From positions 1 through 64,000 of the forward strand of contig JANQRU010000005.1 of assembly GCA_028284415.1 (NCBI GenBank): a stretch of DNA of 64,000 nt, in the 5' to 3' direction. The position numbers and the translations under genes are program-made. Shown piece after piece: positions 35,759-44,904 of the stretch (the stretch's first letter is position 1; the number at the start of each line of letters is the position of its first letter). This DNA is from Pyrinomonadaceae bacterium (lineage in GTDB: Bacteria; Acidobacteriota; Blastocatellia; Pyrinomonadales; Pyrinomonadaceae). The notes under the pieces are model-generated. The model was not told the DNA's origin. It searched no databases and was given only the letters and a program-made list of their open reading frames with translations.

Positions 35759-36400
35759 CTATCGAAGTAAAACTCCAGCAACTGCCATCTGTAAAAAGTT
35801 TAATAAAATCAGAACAATTATCGGTGACAGATCAAACATTCCAAGCGGTGGAATTAAACGTCTAAATGGTTCTAAAACAGGATCAGTCAAACGCGAAAGA
35901 AACATTAAAGCTTTATTCATATGACTAACGATCCAAGATAAAATTATTCGGAATATAATTAAGAGAGAGTAGATCCCCAAGAAACCAAACAGAATTCCGC
36001 CAACAACTCTTGTTATGCTTGCGTTTTGAATTCCGAAAATAACATTATCAATTGCAAAAAAGAAATAGAAAAATAATTGCAAAGTGAAGTATGCAACGAC
36101 GATAAAGCCTAGAAGTGCGATCAGTGGAGCAATGCGTGTATCAATTCGCCTTTCGCCTAAAAATCTTGCAATTGGATAGACAAATTTGTCGGTGAGTTTT
36201 TTGATTCTGAAGGAAAATCTACCAATCAATCCAAATGGATTTGGGTCGGTGTAATTAAAGATGAGTCGCAAGACCATTAGTAAGATCACGACCATTACAC
36301 AAAAAACAACAAAACCGCGAATGACGGGATATAAATAAGTTTCTAAAATCCCTACATTTTTTATTGCCTGAAAAAAAGCGAAAAAAACTGTTTCCAACAT
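35759..36400 (-). CDS. YggT family membrane protein, duplicated
   Basis: 213 residues with about five to six hydrophobic segments. Two YggT-like halves are visible: the second carries the signature SRLTDPVLEPFRRLIPPLGMFDLSPI, the first RIKKLTDKFVYPIARFL. Known YggT-like proteins are inner-membrane proteins linked to cell division, osmotic shock or plastid functions. Within the yggS-DUF6010-yggT-yggU cluster, with 2 bp to the gene before it. Confidence 0.88.
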   Translation of the reverse strand: MLETVFFAFFQAIKNVGILETYLYPVIRGFVVFCVMVVILLMVLRLIFNYTDPNPFGLIGRFSFRIKKLTDKFVYPIARFLGERRIDTRIAPLIALLGFIVVAYFTLQLFFYFFFAIDNVIFGIQNASITRVVGGILFGFLGIYSLLIIFRIILSWIVSHMNKALMFLSRLTDPVLEPFRRLIPPLGMFDLSPIIVLILLNFLQMAVAGVLLR

Positions 36401-36402
36401 AA

Positions 36403-36819
36403 TTAAATACTATCTCTTAAATAAAACCTATAAGCAATATACGCTGCGAAAACTAAATCGAAACCAATACAAACCGACGGATAAAAGTCAGGTACAAACA
36501 CGATGCTTTCGCCCCAATGCAATAAAACATCCCACAAAACATGAGCCGCCCAACCAACTGCCAAAAACCAAGCTGAAATTTTTACTCCAGCATAAGCAAA
36601 AAATGAATAGATCAAGACTCCGACGAGTTCAATTATCAACCAATTCGATGTTGCTGTTTCTGTCGAAATGCCGACACCTGCAAAACCTACGTAAATTAGG
36701 GCAACAATTATTAGTGAACCAGCAAAGAATTTCTTAAAACGCTCTTCTCGGGTTCTGCGGACTGCATAAAGCACTGCCGCCGCTATTAATCCACCAATGA
36801 TTATCTCAACAAAAACCAT
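36403..36819 (-). CDS. DUF6010-like membrane protein
   Basis: 138 residues with four to five membrane helices. The segment WAAHVLWDVLLHWGESIVFVPDFYP is typical of DUF6010 (short signature HVLWDVLLHW). Function unknown. Placed between yggS and yggT with abutting ends on both sides, so it belongs to the same operon; this insertion is not part of the classical E. coli order. Confidence 0.7.
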   Translation of the reverse strand: MVFVEIIIGGLIAAAVLYAVRRTREERFKKFFAGSLIIVALIYVGFAGVGISTETATSNWLIIELVGVLIYSFFAYAGVKISAWFLAVGWAAHVLWDVLLHWGESIVFVPDFYPSVCIGFDLVFAAYIAYRFYLRDSI

Positions 36820-37536
36820 CTAATTTGAATAATTTCTTTGACCAAATATCGCTGTCCCGACTCTAATCAATGTTGCACCTTCTTCTATCGCAACATGGAA
36901 ATCATTACTCATTCCCATCGAGAGTTCGCCAAAGCCTTTTGCAAAAACATTTTGTGTTTGTAGGTCGTCTCTTATTTTACGCAATTTCCTAAAAAATGGA
37001 CGAACCTTCTCAACGTCCTCAAAAAAAGGAGGAATTATCATCAAACCGTTAAACCTTAAACACTCACAATCCTTCAAAAAATCAACTAATTCCTGCAAAT
37101 CTTTTTCTTTGATGCCAAATTTGCTTTCTTCGTCCGCTAAATCCACTTGCACTAAAACTGATAATTCCTTGCGTCCTTCTTCTAAACATATACGCTCCAG
37201 TCTTTTTGCAAGTTTTAAAGAATCCAAAGTGTGTATTACATCAAAGTTCTGAACCGCTTTTCTTGCTTTATTCTTTTGAAGATGTCCAATTAAATGCCAT
37301 TCAACTTTGTCATTCCCGATTTCTTCAATCTTCTCAATTGCTTCTTGAACTTTATTCTCACCCAAAATTTTACAACCTGCCGCAATTGCTCCCTGTAAAA
37401 CCTTAATTGGATGGGTTTTGCTAACCGCTACAAGTTTTACATCAGCAGGGTTTCGCCCTGCATTCTTCGCCGCAGTTTCTATATTTTTTGTAACGCTTTC
37501 AAGTTTTTCCTTCAAACTTTCGCTCATTGTTTTCAT
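36820..37536 (-). CDS. YggS family pyridoxal-phosphate homeostasis protein
   Basis: 238 residues. PLP-binding Lys lies in LVAVSKTHP (about residue 40), with IGENKVQEA, WHLIGHLQKNKARKAV and SMGMSNDFHVAIEEGATLIRVGTAIFG (in part: SMGMSNDFHVAIE), all diagnostic. A single-domain TIM-barrel protein that buffers cellular PLP. First gene of the yggS-DUF6010-yggT-yggU operon. ATG 37536 is used; an in-frame ATG four codons later is an alternative start. Confidence 0.93.
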   Translation of the reverse strand: MKTMSESLKEKLESVTKNIETAAKNAGRNPADVKLVAVSKTHPIKVLQGAIAAGCKILGENKVQEAIEKIEEIGNDKVEWHLIGHLQKNKARKAVQNFDVIHTLDSLKLAKRLERICLEEGRKELSVLVQVDLADEESKFGIKEKDLQELVDFLKDCECLRFNGLMIIPPFFEDVEKVRPFFRKLRKIRDDLQTQNVFAKGFGELSMGMSNDFHVAIEEGATLIRVGTAIFGQRNYSN

Positions 37537-37675
37537 AATAAAAGAAACAGGTTATGACATAAAGTAAAGATAGTCAGAACTGTTAAAGTAGCCGATGATT
37601 TTACTCTGTGTACCTTTGTTTTTGAGTAAAATAATCGCCATAAATAAATTTGTCATCACAAACTATTCTGGCAGC

Positions 37676-37704
37676 TTGTAACTTTTTACAAACAAATTTA
37701 TATT
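37676..37704 (+). promoter_or_regulatory. promoter of tRNA-Leu
   Basis: TTGTAA (-35) and TATATT (-10) with an exact 17-bp spacer, 17 bp before the mature tRNA start. Confidence 0.6.
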
Positions 37705-37721
37705 TATTTACACTCCAATTT

Positions 37722-37805
37722 GCGGATGTGGCGGAACTGGTAGACGCGTAGGTCTCAGAAGCCTATGATGGCAACATCGTGGAGGTTCAAGTCCTCTCAT
37801 CCGCA
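37722..37805 (+). tRNA. tRNA-Leu (CAG)
   Basis: 84-nt type II tRNA. Acceptor stem GCGGATG / CATCCGC is perfect, the anticodon arm TAGGT-CTCAGAA-GCCTA gives anticodon CAG (codon CUG), a long variable arm TGATGGCAACATCGT marks class II (Leu), and the T-arm is GGAGG-TTCAAGT-CCTCT. CCA is not encoded. The rsmG gene starts 38 bp downstream. Confidence 0.96.
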
Positions 37806-37843
37806 TCAATTTATATTTCAAATTACCTTCACAATTTAAGTTA

Positions 37844-38446
37844 ATGAATATCAAACAAGCCATAAAAAAACATCAGTCAGCATTCGGTCTAGAACTTAAC
37901 AGTGAAAATATCTCAAAGTTAGCTGTATATTATGATTTGGTGATGAAACACAATGACATTCTACACCTCGTCGCTCCTTCGGATGCAGAAGAATTTGCCA
38001 TACGTCATATTTTAGAATCTCTTTACGCAATCCAATTCTTGCCAGAAAATGCGGTTTTTGCTGATGTTGGAACAGGTGCCGGATTGCCTTCAATTCCCTG
38101 TTTAATTGTCCGTGAAGACCTTTTGGGAAAACTCATCGAATCAAAGGTTAAAAAAGGAAATTTCCTTAAAGAAGTAATTTCTAAATGCGACCTGAATGAG
38201 CGTGCGATTCTTATAAATAAGCAATTTCAAGAAGTAACAAACATTAATGTCTCATTTGTTATGTGCCGTGCTCTGGACAAATTCAGCAAACGCATAGCTC
38301 AAATAAAAAAATGGTCAAATGATGCCGAGATGATATTATTTGCGGGCGAAAATGTGCGGAGGGAATTAAATAGGAGAAAGATTTCTTTTGAAGAATATTT
38401 GATTCCTATGTCCGAAAGACGTTTCATTTTCAAGACTCAAAAATAA
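37844..38446 (+). CDS. rsmG: 16S rRNA (guanine527-N7)-methyltransferase RsmG
   Basis: 200 residues. SAM-binding signature FADVGTGAGLPSIPCLI, upstream HILESLYAIQFLP and the later VMCRALDKFSKRI match RsmG. It methylates G527 of 16S rRNA, a site linked to streptomycin sensitivity. It is not next to mnmG/parA as in many genomes, but lies behind tRNA-Leu and may be partly cotranscribed with it. Confidence 0.93.
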   Translation: MNIKQAIKKHQSAFGLELNSENISKLAVYYDLVMKHNDILHLVAPSDAEEFAIRHILESLYAIQFLPENAVFADVGTGAGLPSIPCLIVREDLLGKLIESKVKKGNFLKEVISKCDLNERAILINKQFQEVTNINVSFVMCRALDKFSKRIAQIKKWSNDAEMILFAGENVRRELNRRKISFEEYLIPMSERRFIFKTQK

Positions 38447-38457
38447 CATTTCACAGA

Positions 38458-38486
38458 TTGCTTGAGTGTTTCATATTTGATACAAT
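38458..38486 (+). promoter_or_regulatory. possible promoter inside the inverted repeat before the histone-like gene
   Basis: TTGCTT (38458) and TACAAT (38481-38486) with a 17-bp spacer. Its predicted start of transcription is close to the ATG at 38494, which would give a leaderless message. It lies 11 bp after the rsmG stop. Confidence 0.4.
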
Positions 38487-38507
38487 GTCTTATATGAAAC
38501 ACTCAAG
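38461..38507. repeat. long perfect inverted repeat across the start of the histone-like gene
   Basis: Arms CTTGAGTGTTTCATAT (38461-38476) and ATATGAAACACTCAAG (38492-38507) are exact 16-bp complements around a 15-nt loop. Candidate start ATGs lie in the loop (38485) and in the right arm (38494). As RNA it could hide the start; as DNA it could be an operator. Confidence 0.8.
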
Positions 38508-39888
38508 CAGTAAAGCAGTAAAAAAAACAAGTCAGAGAACTGTTAAGAAAAAAGCAGTTGCAAAAAAAACAACAAACTCAAGAGCAAAGTCAACCGCTCC
38601 TAAACGCAAACCGACAGAAAAAAAAAACACAACAAAAAAAGCTACAGCATCTGTGAAAAAGGTTACAAAACCTAAGCCTAAAGCTGTAAGTAAACGAAAA
38701 GCTGTTTCGAAAACGACACCGAAAAGAAAAACCTCAACCACAAAAACAACAACTAAACCTAAGAGAAAAAAATCTGTCAGAAAAACGACAAAATCTACGA
38801 CTAAACGGAAAACTACTGCTGTAAAAAAACCTCAATCAACTAAAAAATCGAAACCTGTTACTAAAAGTAAAAGTGTTCGCAAGAAATCCATTACAACTAG
38901 AAAAACGCTAGCTAAAAAACCAGCCCAAAAACCAAAAACCGTAAGTAAAATTACTGTAAGAAAAAAGCCCAAAACAAGAAAAACTACTCCTAAAAAAAAT
39001 AATTCAACTGCAAAAAGAACTTCAACAACAAAACGCAGGGCAAACAAGAAAACAGTAAACTCTAAAAAACGCGTAGCTAGTAAAACCTCCAAAAAAGCTA
39101 CCTCAACAGCTAAAAAGCCTCAAAGAGCTAAGAAAACTACGGTTTCTAAGCGTCAAACTAAAAACGCCAAAACCACACAAACAAGAAAAACTACACCTGC
39201 AAAGAAAAAAACAACTGCCAAATCAACTAAATCAGTTGTTAAAAAATCACCTACTAAAGGTAGTTCAAAGAAAAAACCCGTAAAAACAAGAAGATCAAAA
39301 GTCTCAAAGAAAACAAATGTAAGAACAAAGAAAACAGTAACAAAACCTAGAACTCGAAAAAAGCCAGCTGTTAAGTCAAAACTCAATGAGATTAATAAAA
39401 CTGTTAAAAAAAAAGAAAAGAAACATAAGCCTTTTCTTTCCGACGTACAGAAGAAAAAAAGAGTCCGTAAGAAAGAAAAAGCTATCGAAAGTTTTGATAC
39501 AGAAAGCTATTTATTTGAAAAACAGGTTAAAAGGAAAAGAGGTCGTAGAAAGATTATCAAACCGGTCGGATCAGCAATTTTTCGCGGTAAACGTCTGACT
39601 TATGAGTTTGATGTTTTCGACTTAAAAGCAAAGTTTGAAGACTTCCCCGCCGTTTTTGTGATTTCAAGACGCAAAATAGATAAAGTGGGAAAAGGTCATC
39701 AAAAAATTGTTTGCATTGGTCAAACAAGTTCATTAGGTAAGGAAATAATCAAACATAAAAGATTAAGTGCGGTTAAGAAAAGTAAGGCAAATGTTGTGAG
39801 TATTTTGAAGGACGAAAAAGAGAAGAATCGTCAAATAATAGAAGAAAACTTAAAACAAAGATACAAAATGCTTTGCACACACAAGTAA
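38485..39888 (+). CDS. histone-H1-like basic protein with C-terminal GIY-YIG-like domain
   Basis: 467 residues from ATG 38485 (ATG 38494 also possible). Residues about 5-330 are almost only Lys, Thr, Arg, Ser, Ala and Pro in short repeats (KKTT, KRKTS, KKPxxK), like eukaryotic H1 tails or bacterial HctB/AlgP-type proteins, so it surely binds nucleic acid. The last ~95 residues form a folded domain: FPAVFVISRRKID, then IVCIGQTSSLGKEIIKHKR, and a Glu in IIEENLKQRY. This resembles a GIY-YIG nuclease core, though the canonical Arg is not obvious. Possible chromatin protein or DNA-tethered enzyme. The domain call is tentative. Confidence 0.6.
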   Translation: MSYMKHSSSKAVKKTSQRTVKKKAVAKKTTNSRAKSTAPKRKPTEKKNTTKKATASVKKVTKPKPKAVSKRKAVSKTTPKRKTSTTKTTTKPKRKKSVRKTTKSTTKRKTTAVKKPQSTKKSKPVTKSKSVRKKSITTRKTLAKKPAQKPKTVSKITVRKKPKTRKTTPKKNNSTAKRTSTTKRRANKKTVNSKKRVASKTSKKATSTAKKPQRAKKTTVSKRQTKNAKTTQTRKTTPAKKKTTAKSTKSVVKKSPTKGSSKKKPVKTRRSKVSKKTNVRTKKTVTKPRTRKKPAVKSKLNEINKTVKKKEKKHKPFLSDVQKKKRVRKKEKAIESFDTESYLFEKQVKRKRGRRKIIKPVGSAIFRGKRLTYEFDVFDLKAKFEDFPAVFVISRRKIDKVGKGHQKIVCIGQTSSLGKEIIKHKRLSAVKKSKANVVSILKDEKEKNRQIIEENLKQRYKMLCTHK

Positions 39889-40004
39889 ACTTTTCTGCAA
39901 GTTATGGCATCGGATTTTAGCTTGCTTTTATTTTGAATCAAGTTTATATTAATCGTTTGCACACTGTGCGAAATTTATATTATCAAGGGGGCAATAGTAG
40001 AAAA

Positions 40005-40232
40005 ATGAAACCAGAAATACATCCAAATTATGAAGCAATTACCGTGACCTGTGCTTGCGGCAATACTTTTGAAACACGTTCGACAATGGACGATAATCTG
40101 AATGTCGAGATTTGCTCAGAATGTCATCCATTCTTTACAGGTAAACAAAAATTGGTTGATACAGCAGGTCGTGTTGACAGATTTAACAAGCGTTTTGCTC
40201 GCCGTAATAAAGCGACAACCGCTAAAAGCTGA
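40005..40232 (+). CDS. rpmE: 50S ribosomal protein L31
   Basis: 75 residues from ATG 40005; the longer frame from 39933 is not family-like. [27 protein letters not shown] and [12 protein letters not shown] are diagnostic, with the CxC and CxxC zinc ligands of the C+ type of L31. Followed by two stem-loops and then the DUF1385 and prfA genes, an order found in many bacteria. Confidence 0.95.
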   Translation: MKPEIHPNYEAITVTCACGNTFETRSTMDDNLNVEICSECHPFFTGKQKLVDTAGRVDRFNKRFARRNKATTAKS

Positions 40233-40298
40233 AAATTAAGACCATTTAAGATGGAAGAAATAATTATTTCTAGCCAGTTATAGCAAAAAAACTAACGC

Positions 40299-40384
40299 CG
40301 ACGCTTATTTAGTGCGTCGTTTGCTCTTGGTGTATAATTTTACAAAAGATGCAAACGCCAACTTATTACAAAAGCTGAGGCGTT
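40299..40384 (+). terminator. two successive stem-loops after rpmE
   Basis: Hairpin 1 is CGACGC / GCGTCG (40299-40319, 9-nt loop). Hairpin 2 is AACGCC / GGCGTT (40354-40384, 19-nt loop), followed by ATTTCTTT. Together they probably terminate rpmE transcription. They lie in the 273-bp gap before the DUF1385 gene and hold nothing else recognised. Confidence 0.5.
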
Positions 40385-40505
40385 ATTTCTTTATCTTGTG
40401 TAAATTTTTGCAAATCAAGGGAAATTAGACATCTTTATAAACAGATTTCTTATCTAAGGAATCAGTTATTTTTAATTCTTATAATCACTTATATTTTTTG
40501 AAATT

Positions 40506-41663
40506 ATGAAAAGATTCTTTGCATTATTTTTAGCGTTGGAAAGAGATTTAATTGTTGGCGGACAGGCAGTAATGGAAGGCGTTATGATGAGAACGCCAAA
40601 TGCCTATGCGATCGCTTGTCGCAAATCAGACGGCTCAATCGTGAGTAAAGCCGATAAATTGCCTAAATGGAGCGACAAATACAAAATTTTAAATGTTCCG
40701 ATCTTACGTGGCGGAGCAACACTTATTCAATCACTGGCACTTGGTATCAAAGCTCTAAACTTTTCTGCGAAGATTTTTGAAGATGACTTGAAAGAGCAAG
40801 AAGAGTTAGAAAAAGCGAAAGCTACCGAAACTGAGGTAGCTTTGGTTGAAGGAACTTTAGACGAGAACTTCACTAAAGCTCCAGCTAAAATGACTCTTCC
40901 CGAAGAGAAAAAAGACAAGTCAAAGGTAGAAAAAGCAAAGCAATCAGCCAGCACAGTCGGGTCAATAATCTTTGCTCTTGGTTTTAACATTTTGCTTTTT
41001 ATACTCGCACCACTTCTTTTAACTAATGTTTTATTTATCGGTTTGGGTTGGGCAGAAGCTCCAGCGATTGCAGCTGATGCAGGAATTTGGACAACAATCA
41101 ATGCATATCTTGCAGAAGTTAAGCTTGATTCATTGGGCGGTTGGGTTGGATTCAACTTAATTGACGGATTTATCCGTATGTTCTTTTTTGTTGTAATGAT
41201 TCTCTCAATGTCCTACATAAAGGATATTCACAGAGTTTTCCAATACCACGGAGCAGAACATAAAACAGTTTTTGCTTGGGAGAAAGGGTTAAACTTAACA
41301 GTTAAGAATGCAACGGTTCAAAAACGTCAGCATCCACGTTGTGGCACATCCTTCTTAATGGTCGTAATGCTCGTAGCAATCGTTCTCTTTTCTTTCATTA
41401 ACTTTGAAGCAATGTGGATGAACTTCGCAGTAAGAATTGCCCTTATGCCTTTAGTTGCTGGAATTTCTTATGAAATTATTCGCTACGCGGCTAAAAAAGA
41501 ATCAGGGGCAATCTTCAAGATCATGACTCTTCCGGGAATTTGGTTGCAGAACATCACAACTCAAAACCCTGATGATGACCAATTGGAAGTTGCTATCGAA
41601 GCTTTAAAGGAATCGCTCAAGTTGGAGCCTGACGCTAATAAAGAATTAGAAGCTGCTGTGTAA
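40506..41663 (+). CDS. DUF1385 (YqhQ-like) membrane protein
   Basis: 385 residues. The diagnostic start is [18 protein letters not shown], then [17 protein letters not shown] charged loop (about 100-155) precedes two to four membrane helices ([46 protein letters not shown]). The conserved [13 protein letters not shown] and [10 protein letters not shown] are present, likely metal-binding. Function unknown, though the family is nearly always next to prfA or rpmE, as here, with 5 bp to prfA. Confidence 0.92.
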   Translation: MKRFFALFLALERDLIVGGQAVMEGVMMRTPNAYAIACRKSDGSIVSKADKLPKWSDKYKILNVPILRGGATLIQSLALGIKALNFSAKIFEDDLKEQEELEKAKATETEVALVEGTLDENFTKAPAKMTLPEEKKDKSKVEKAKQSASTVGSIIFALGFNILLFILAPLLLTNVLFIGLGWAEAPAIAADAGIWTTINAYLAEVKLDSLGGWVGFNLIDGFIRMFFFVVMILSMSYIKDIHRVFQYHGAEHKTVFAWEKGLNLTVKNATVQKRQHPRCGTSFLMVVMLVAIVLFSFINFEAMWMNFAVRIALMPLVAGISYEIIRYAAKKESGAIFKIMTLPGIWLQNITTQNPDDDQLEVAIEALKESLKLEPDANKELEAAV

Positions 41664-41668
41664 AAAAT

Positions 41669-42748
41669 ATGTTAGAAAAACTCGCACAAATTGAAGAAAA
41701 CTACGAAGACCTGAACAGACAATTGTCTGATCCTGAAGTAACTTCGGATATAAATGCTTACACAAAACTTATGAAACAACATAAGTCTTTAGGTGAAATA
41801 GTCGAAAAGTATCGTGAAGTAAAGAAAATGCAGGAAGACCTCGATGGTGCGAGAGAAGTCTTGGAAGCCACGGATGATGAAGAAATGCGTGAGCTGGCTG
41901 AGATGGAAATCTCTGAGTTAGAAGAAAATGTAGAAAACAGCGAAGAAGAGCTCAAAATTCTTTTAATTCCAAAAGACCCGAATGATGAAAAGAACGTGAT
42001 TTTGGAAATCCGTGCGGGAACCGGCGGTGATGAAGCAACACTTTTTGCAGGTGAAATCTTACGTATGTATGCTCGTTATGCAGAAAACCAAGGTTGGAAA
42101 ATGAGCATAATGAATGCTTCCGACACAGGTGTTGGTGGAATGAAAGAGGCATTCGCAATGATTGAAGGTGATAATGTCTATTCTAAAATGCGTTTCGAAT
42201 CAGGCGTTCATCGTGTACAAAGAGTCCCTCAAACTGAATCAAGCGGACGGGTTCACACATCCGCTGTAACTGTTGCCGTTTTACCAGAAGCTGAAGAAGT
42301 TGATATTCAAATTGACCAAAATGATTTGCGGATTGACACTTTCTGTTCATCAGGTCCGGGTGGACAATCTGTGAATACAACTTATTCTGCTGTGAGAATT
42401 ACTCACCAGCCAACCGGGTTGGTTGTTTCGATGCAGGATGAAAAATCACAGATCAAGAATCGTGAAAAAGCTATGAAAGTTCTTCGTGCAAGACTGCAAG
42501 AAATCGAAGAACAGAAACAACACGAAGAGCTGGCTTCCGAAAGAAAGTCCATGGTTGGAAGCGGCGACCGCAGTGAAAAGATCCGTACTTATAACTTCAA
42601 GGAAAATCGCGTCACAGATCATCGCATCGGTTTGACTATCCATCAACTTGATTTAGTTATGGAAGGTGATTTGAATCAAATAATTGATGCTCTCATTACT
42701 CACTATCAAACCGAAAAACTCAAAGCCGAAACCGTCTCAGCCTCGTAA
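41669..42748 (+). CDS. prfA: peptide chain release factor 1
   Basis: 359 residues. The peptidyl-hydrolysis motif GGQ is in [13 protein letters not shown] (about residue 230) and the type-1 codon-recognition region follows the helical N-terminal domain. The C-terminal [14 protein letters not shown] and [10 protein letters not shown] are typical. It frees the peptide at UAA and UAG codons. Cotranscribed with DUF1385. The prmC methyltransferase, often next, is not here. Confidence 0.96.
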   Translation: MLEKLAQIEENYEDLNRQLSDPEVTSDINAYTKLMKQHKSLGEIVEKYREVKKMQEDLDGAREVLEATDDEEMRELAEMEISELEENVENSEEELKILLIPKDPNDEKNVILEIRAGTGGDEATLFAGEILRMYARYAENQGWKMSIMNASDTGVGGMKEAFAMIEGDNVYSKMRFESGVHRVQRVPQTESSGRVHTSAVTVAVLPEAEEVDIQIDQNDLRIDTFCSSGPGGQSVNTTYSAVRITHQPTGLVVSMQDEKSQIKNREKAMKVLRARLQEIEEQKQHEELASERKSMVGSGDRSEKIRTYNFKENRVTDHRIGLTIHQLDLVMEGDLNQIIDALITHYQTEKLKAETVSAS

Positions 42749-42854
42749 TTACTGAATAATTATCAAGTTACAGGAATAAGAAATTCAAATTGAATTAACT
42801 TACTATGTGAGTTAAAATTTGAAATCTCAAATTCGTATTCAAACATCCCCAAAG

Positions 42855-43511
42855 ATGCCTGTAACAAGATTATTATTTATTAGACACGGACAGTCGGGCG
42901 GAAACGCTGAAGGACGTTTCGGCGGACACTCTCCAACTCCTCTATCAGATTTAGGTATAAATCAAGCAAAAATAACCGCAGATGCTCTGGAAAAAGAAAA
43001 TATAGACGTTATTTATTCGAGTGATTTAATCAGAGCCGTCCAAACAGCCAAACCACTAGCTGAAAAACTCAATCTCGAAATCAACAAAACAAATGCTTTT
43101 AGGGAAAGAGACGTAGGTGTTTTGGAAGGACTTACATTTAAAGAGTCTAAAGAACAGTATCCTAAAGATTACTTTGCCCTCGTTAATCGAAATATAAATC
43201 ACGTAATTACAGGTGGCGAAAGCTATCGGCAACTTTTAAGACGCGGGACGAGTGCCCTAAAAGAAATCTTCTACGTTCACAAAGGTAAACGCGTCGCCGT
43301 TTTTTCACACACCGGAGCAATTTGTTATCTGACATTGTACCTTATGGGAGCCATCAATCGTCACACAAAACAAACCCCTTGGCTTGTAACTTCAAACTGC
43401 GGAATCAACCGCTTTGAAATTAGAGGAAGACGGAACACAAGAATTTTAGCCTTAAACGATACACGCCATCTTGAATTAGATACTGGAAACAACTCATTCA
43501 TTGGTAAGTAG
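42855..43511 (+). CDS. histidine phosphatase (phosphoglycerate-mutase-like)
   Basis: 218 residues from ATG 42855; an upstream TTG (42819) adds 12 unlikely residues. RHGQ catalytic motif in LLFIRHGQSGGNAEGRFGG, then SSDLIRAVQTAKPLAEKLN, FRERDVGVLEG and the second His in VFSHTGAICYL. It transfers or removes phosphate through a phospho-His. The substrate is unknown; small members act on sugar phosphates, nucleotides or proteins. Single gene. Confidence 0.9.
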   Translation: MPVTRLLFIRHGQSGGNAEGRFGGHSPTPLSDLGINQAKITADALEKENIDVIYSSDLIRAVQTAKPLAEKLNLEINKTNAFRERDVGVLEGLTFKESKEQYPKDYFALVNRNINHVITGGESYRQLLRRGTSALKEIFYVHKGKRVAVFSHTGAICYLTLYLMGAINRHTKQTPWLVTSNCGINRFEIRGRRNTRILALNDTRHLELDTGNNSFIGK

Positions 43512-43598
43512 TTTTTTATTTCCCGTTTGATTGATATTAATTTCTAACCTCTTAAACTTTATAATTGTAATTTATTTGAAACAGTTCGTAACAAGATT

Positions 43599-44504
43599 GT
43601 GGCAATAAATAAACCTAAAGGACATTCAGAAGAGTATTTTGGTGATTTCAGAGATTATTGGTATAACCAAGATTTTCTGGAATTGATGGCGAAGCGTTGG
43701 GAACTTTCGGGGGTTCAGAATCTTCTAGATGTCGGTTGTGGTCAATGCCATTGGACACGGATTGTTTCGCAGTTTTTACCTGAAGGTGCAAAAGTTACGG
43801 CAGTTGATGCAGATGCAAAATGGGCGAAAGAAAGTAGTAAATTACAGAAGTTTTTTGATGAAAAAGAAATTGACTTTGAGATCAAACAATCTGATGTTTT
43901 AGAACTTCCCTTTGCGGATAATTCTTTTGATGCGGTTACTTGTCAGACGGTTTTGATTCATATTGAAAACCCGCTTGATGCTTTGCGTGAGATGAAAAGA
44001 GTTTTAAAGCCTGGCGGAATTTTATTTTGTGCCGAGCCGAATAATCTAGTCGCTTCAATTTTGAAAGATTCAATTACGGCAGATTTTGAAATTGATGAAA
44101 TTATCGACTGGTTTATTTTCGGACTCATCAAGGAAAAAGGCAAAATAAATCTTAAACAAGGCGATAATTCGATTGGTGATCTATTACCGAAATTGTTTAG
44201 CCAATTAGAATTAAAAGATATAAAAGTTCACATCTCAGATAAAGCAAACTGCATAGTTCCGCCTTACGAAACTGACGAAATTAGAGCAATACTGAAATTT
44301 CGTCTGGAGAATGACTTCGAAGAATTTATGAAAGCTGAGACAAAAGAGCAATTTGAAACTTTCGGTGGTAAATATGAAGAAATCCGACAAAGAATTGAAC
44401 AAAAAACCAAAAAATATAAATCTGAATTAAAAGATGCGATTGAGAATCAAAATTATTATGATGTCAGCACAGCTTTGATGTATTTGGTTAGTGGAAGGAA
44501 ATAG
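43599..44504 (+). CDS. class I SAM-dependent methyltransferase
   Basis: 301 residues, GTG start. SAM site LLDVGCGQCHWTRIVSQFL, acidic strand end VTAVDADAKWA, then DVLELPFADNSFDAVTCQ and LREMKRVLKPGGILFCAEP are a complete Methyltransf_11-type core (residues 40-150). The C-terminal half is helical and substrate-specific. Substrate unknown; UbiE/COQ5-like small-molecule methylation is likely. The next gene starts 10 bp later, so they may be cotranscribed. Confidence 0.9.
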   Translation: MAINKPKGHSEEYFGDFRDYWYNQDFLELMAKRWELSGVQNLLDVGCGQCHWTRIVSQFLPEGAKVTAVDADAKWAKESSKLQKFFDEKEIDFEIKQSDVLELPFADNSFDAVTCQTVLIHIENPLDALREMKRVLKPGGILFCAEPNNLVASILKDSITADFEIDEIIDWFIFGLIKEKGKINLKQGDNSIGDLLPKLFSQLELKDIKVHISDKANCIVPPYETDEIRAILKFRLENDFEEFMKAETKEQFETFGGKYEEIRQRIEQKTKKYKSELKDAIENQNYYDVSTALMYLVSGRK

Positions 44505-44514
44505 ACATAAAAAT

Positions 44515-44904
44515 ATGAAAAATATAACGATGCAGTTTGTTGTCAGTGGCTGGGAAGCGGAAAATTATGATGATTCGACAGAAAGCCCAACGCTTTCGGA
44601 AGTTACGGTTAAAAAGACTTTTGACGGCGAAATGAAAGGATACAGCGTTGGAAAACTTTTGATGTGTACTTCATTAGAAGATTCTGCAGGTTATACGATT
44701 ATGGACAGATTTTTTGTCGAGATCGAAGGCAAAAAAGGTTCGTTCGTAGCAATTCATGGCGGAATGACCGACACGTTAAAAGCACAAGGCAAGATCGTGC
44801 CTGGTTCAGGAACTGATGAATTAGAACACATAAGCGGAACAATTGAGTTTAAGTCTGATGAAAATAGTAAAACTATAATTCTTGATTATGAATTAAACAA
44901 TTGA
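44515..44904 (+). CDS. DUF3224 family protein
   Basis: 129 residues from ATG 44515 (AAGGAA upstream). The family is a small closed beta-barrel; here LSEVTVKKTFDGEMKGYSVG, FFVEIEGKKGSFVAIHGG and PGSGTDELEHISGTIEF match it. Function unknown; the fold is related to allene-oxide-cyclase-like barrels. The stop overlaps by 4 bp the TTG that would start the broken GNAT gene, so an operon of the three is likely. Confidence 0.85.
   Translation: MKNITMQFVVSGWEAENYDDSTESPTLSEVTVKKTFDGEMKGYSVGKLLMCTSLEDSAGYTIMDRFFVEIEGKKGSFVAIHGGMTDTLKAQGKIVPGSGTDELEHISGTIEFKSDENSKTIILDYELNN

Noticed and set aside
38532..39386. Three minus-strand open frames rich in Phe, Val and Leu opposite the histone-like gene
   Set aside because: They are the antisense of the Lys/Thr/Arg repeats; the plus frame has the long uninterrupted protein with a folded end, and the opposite frames have no start signals.
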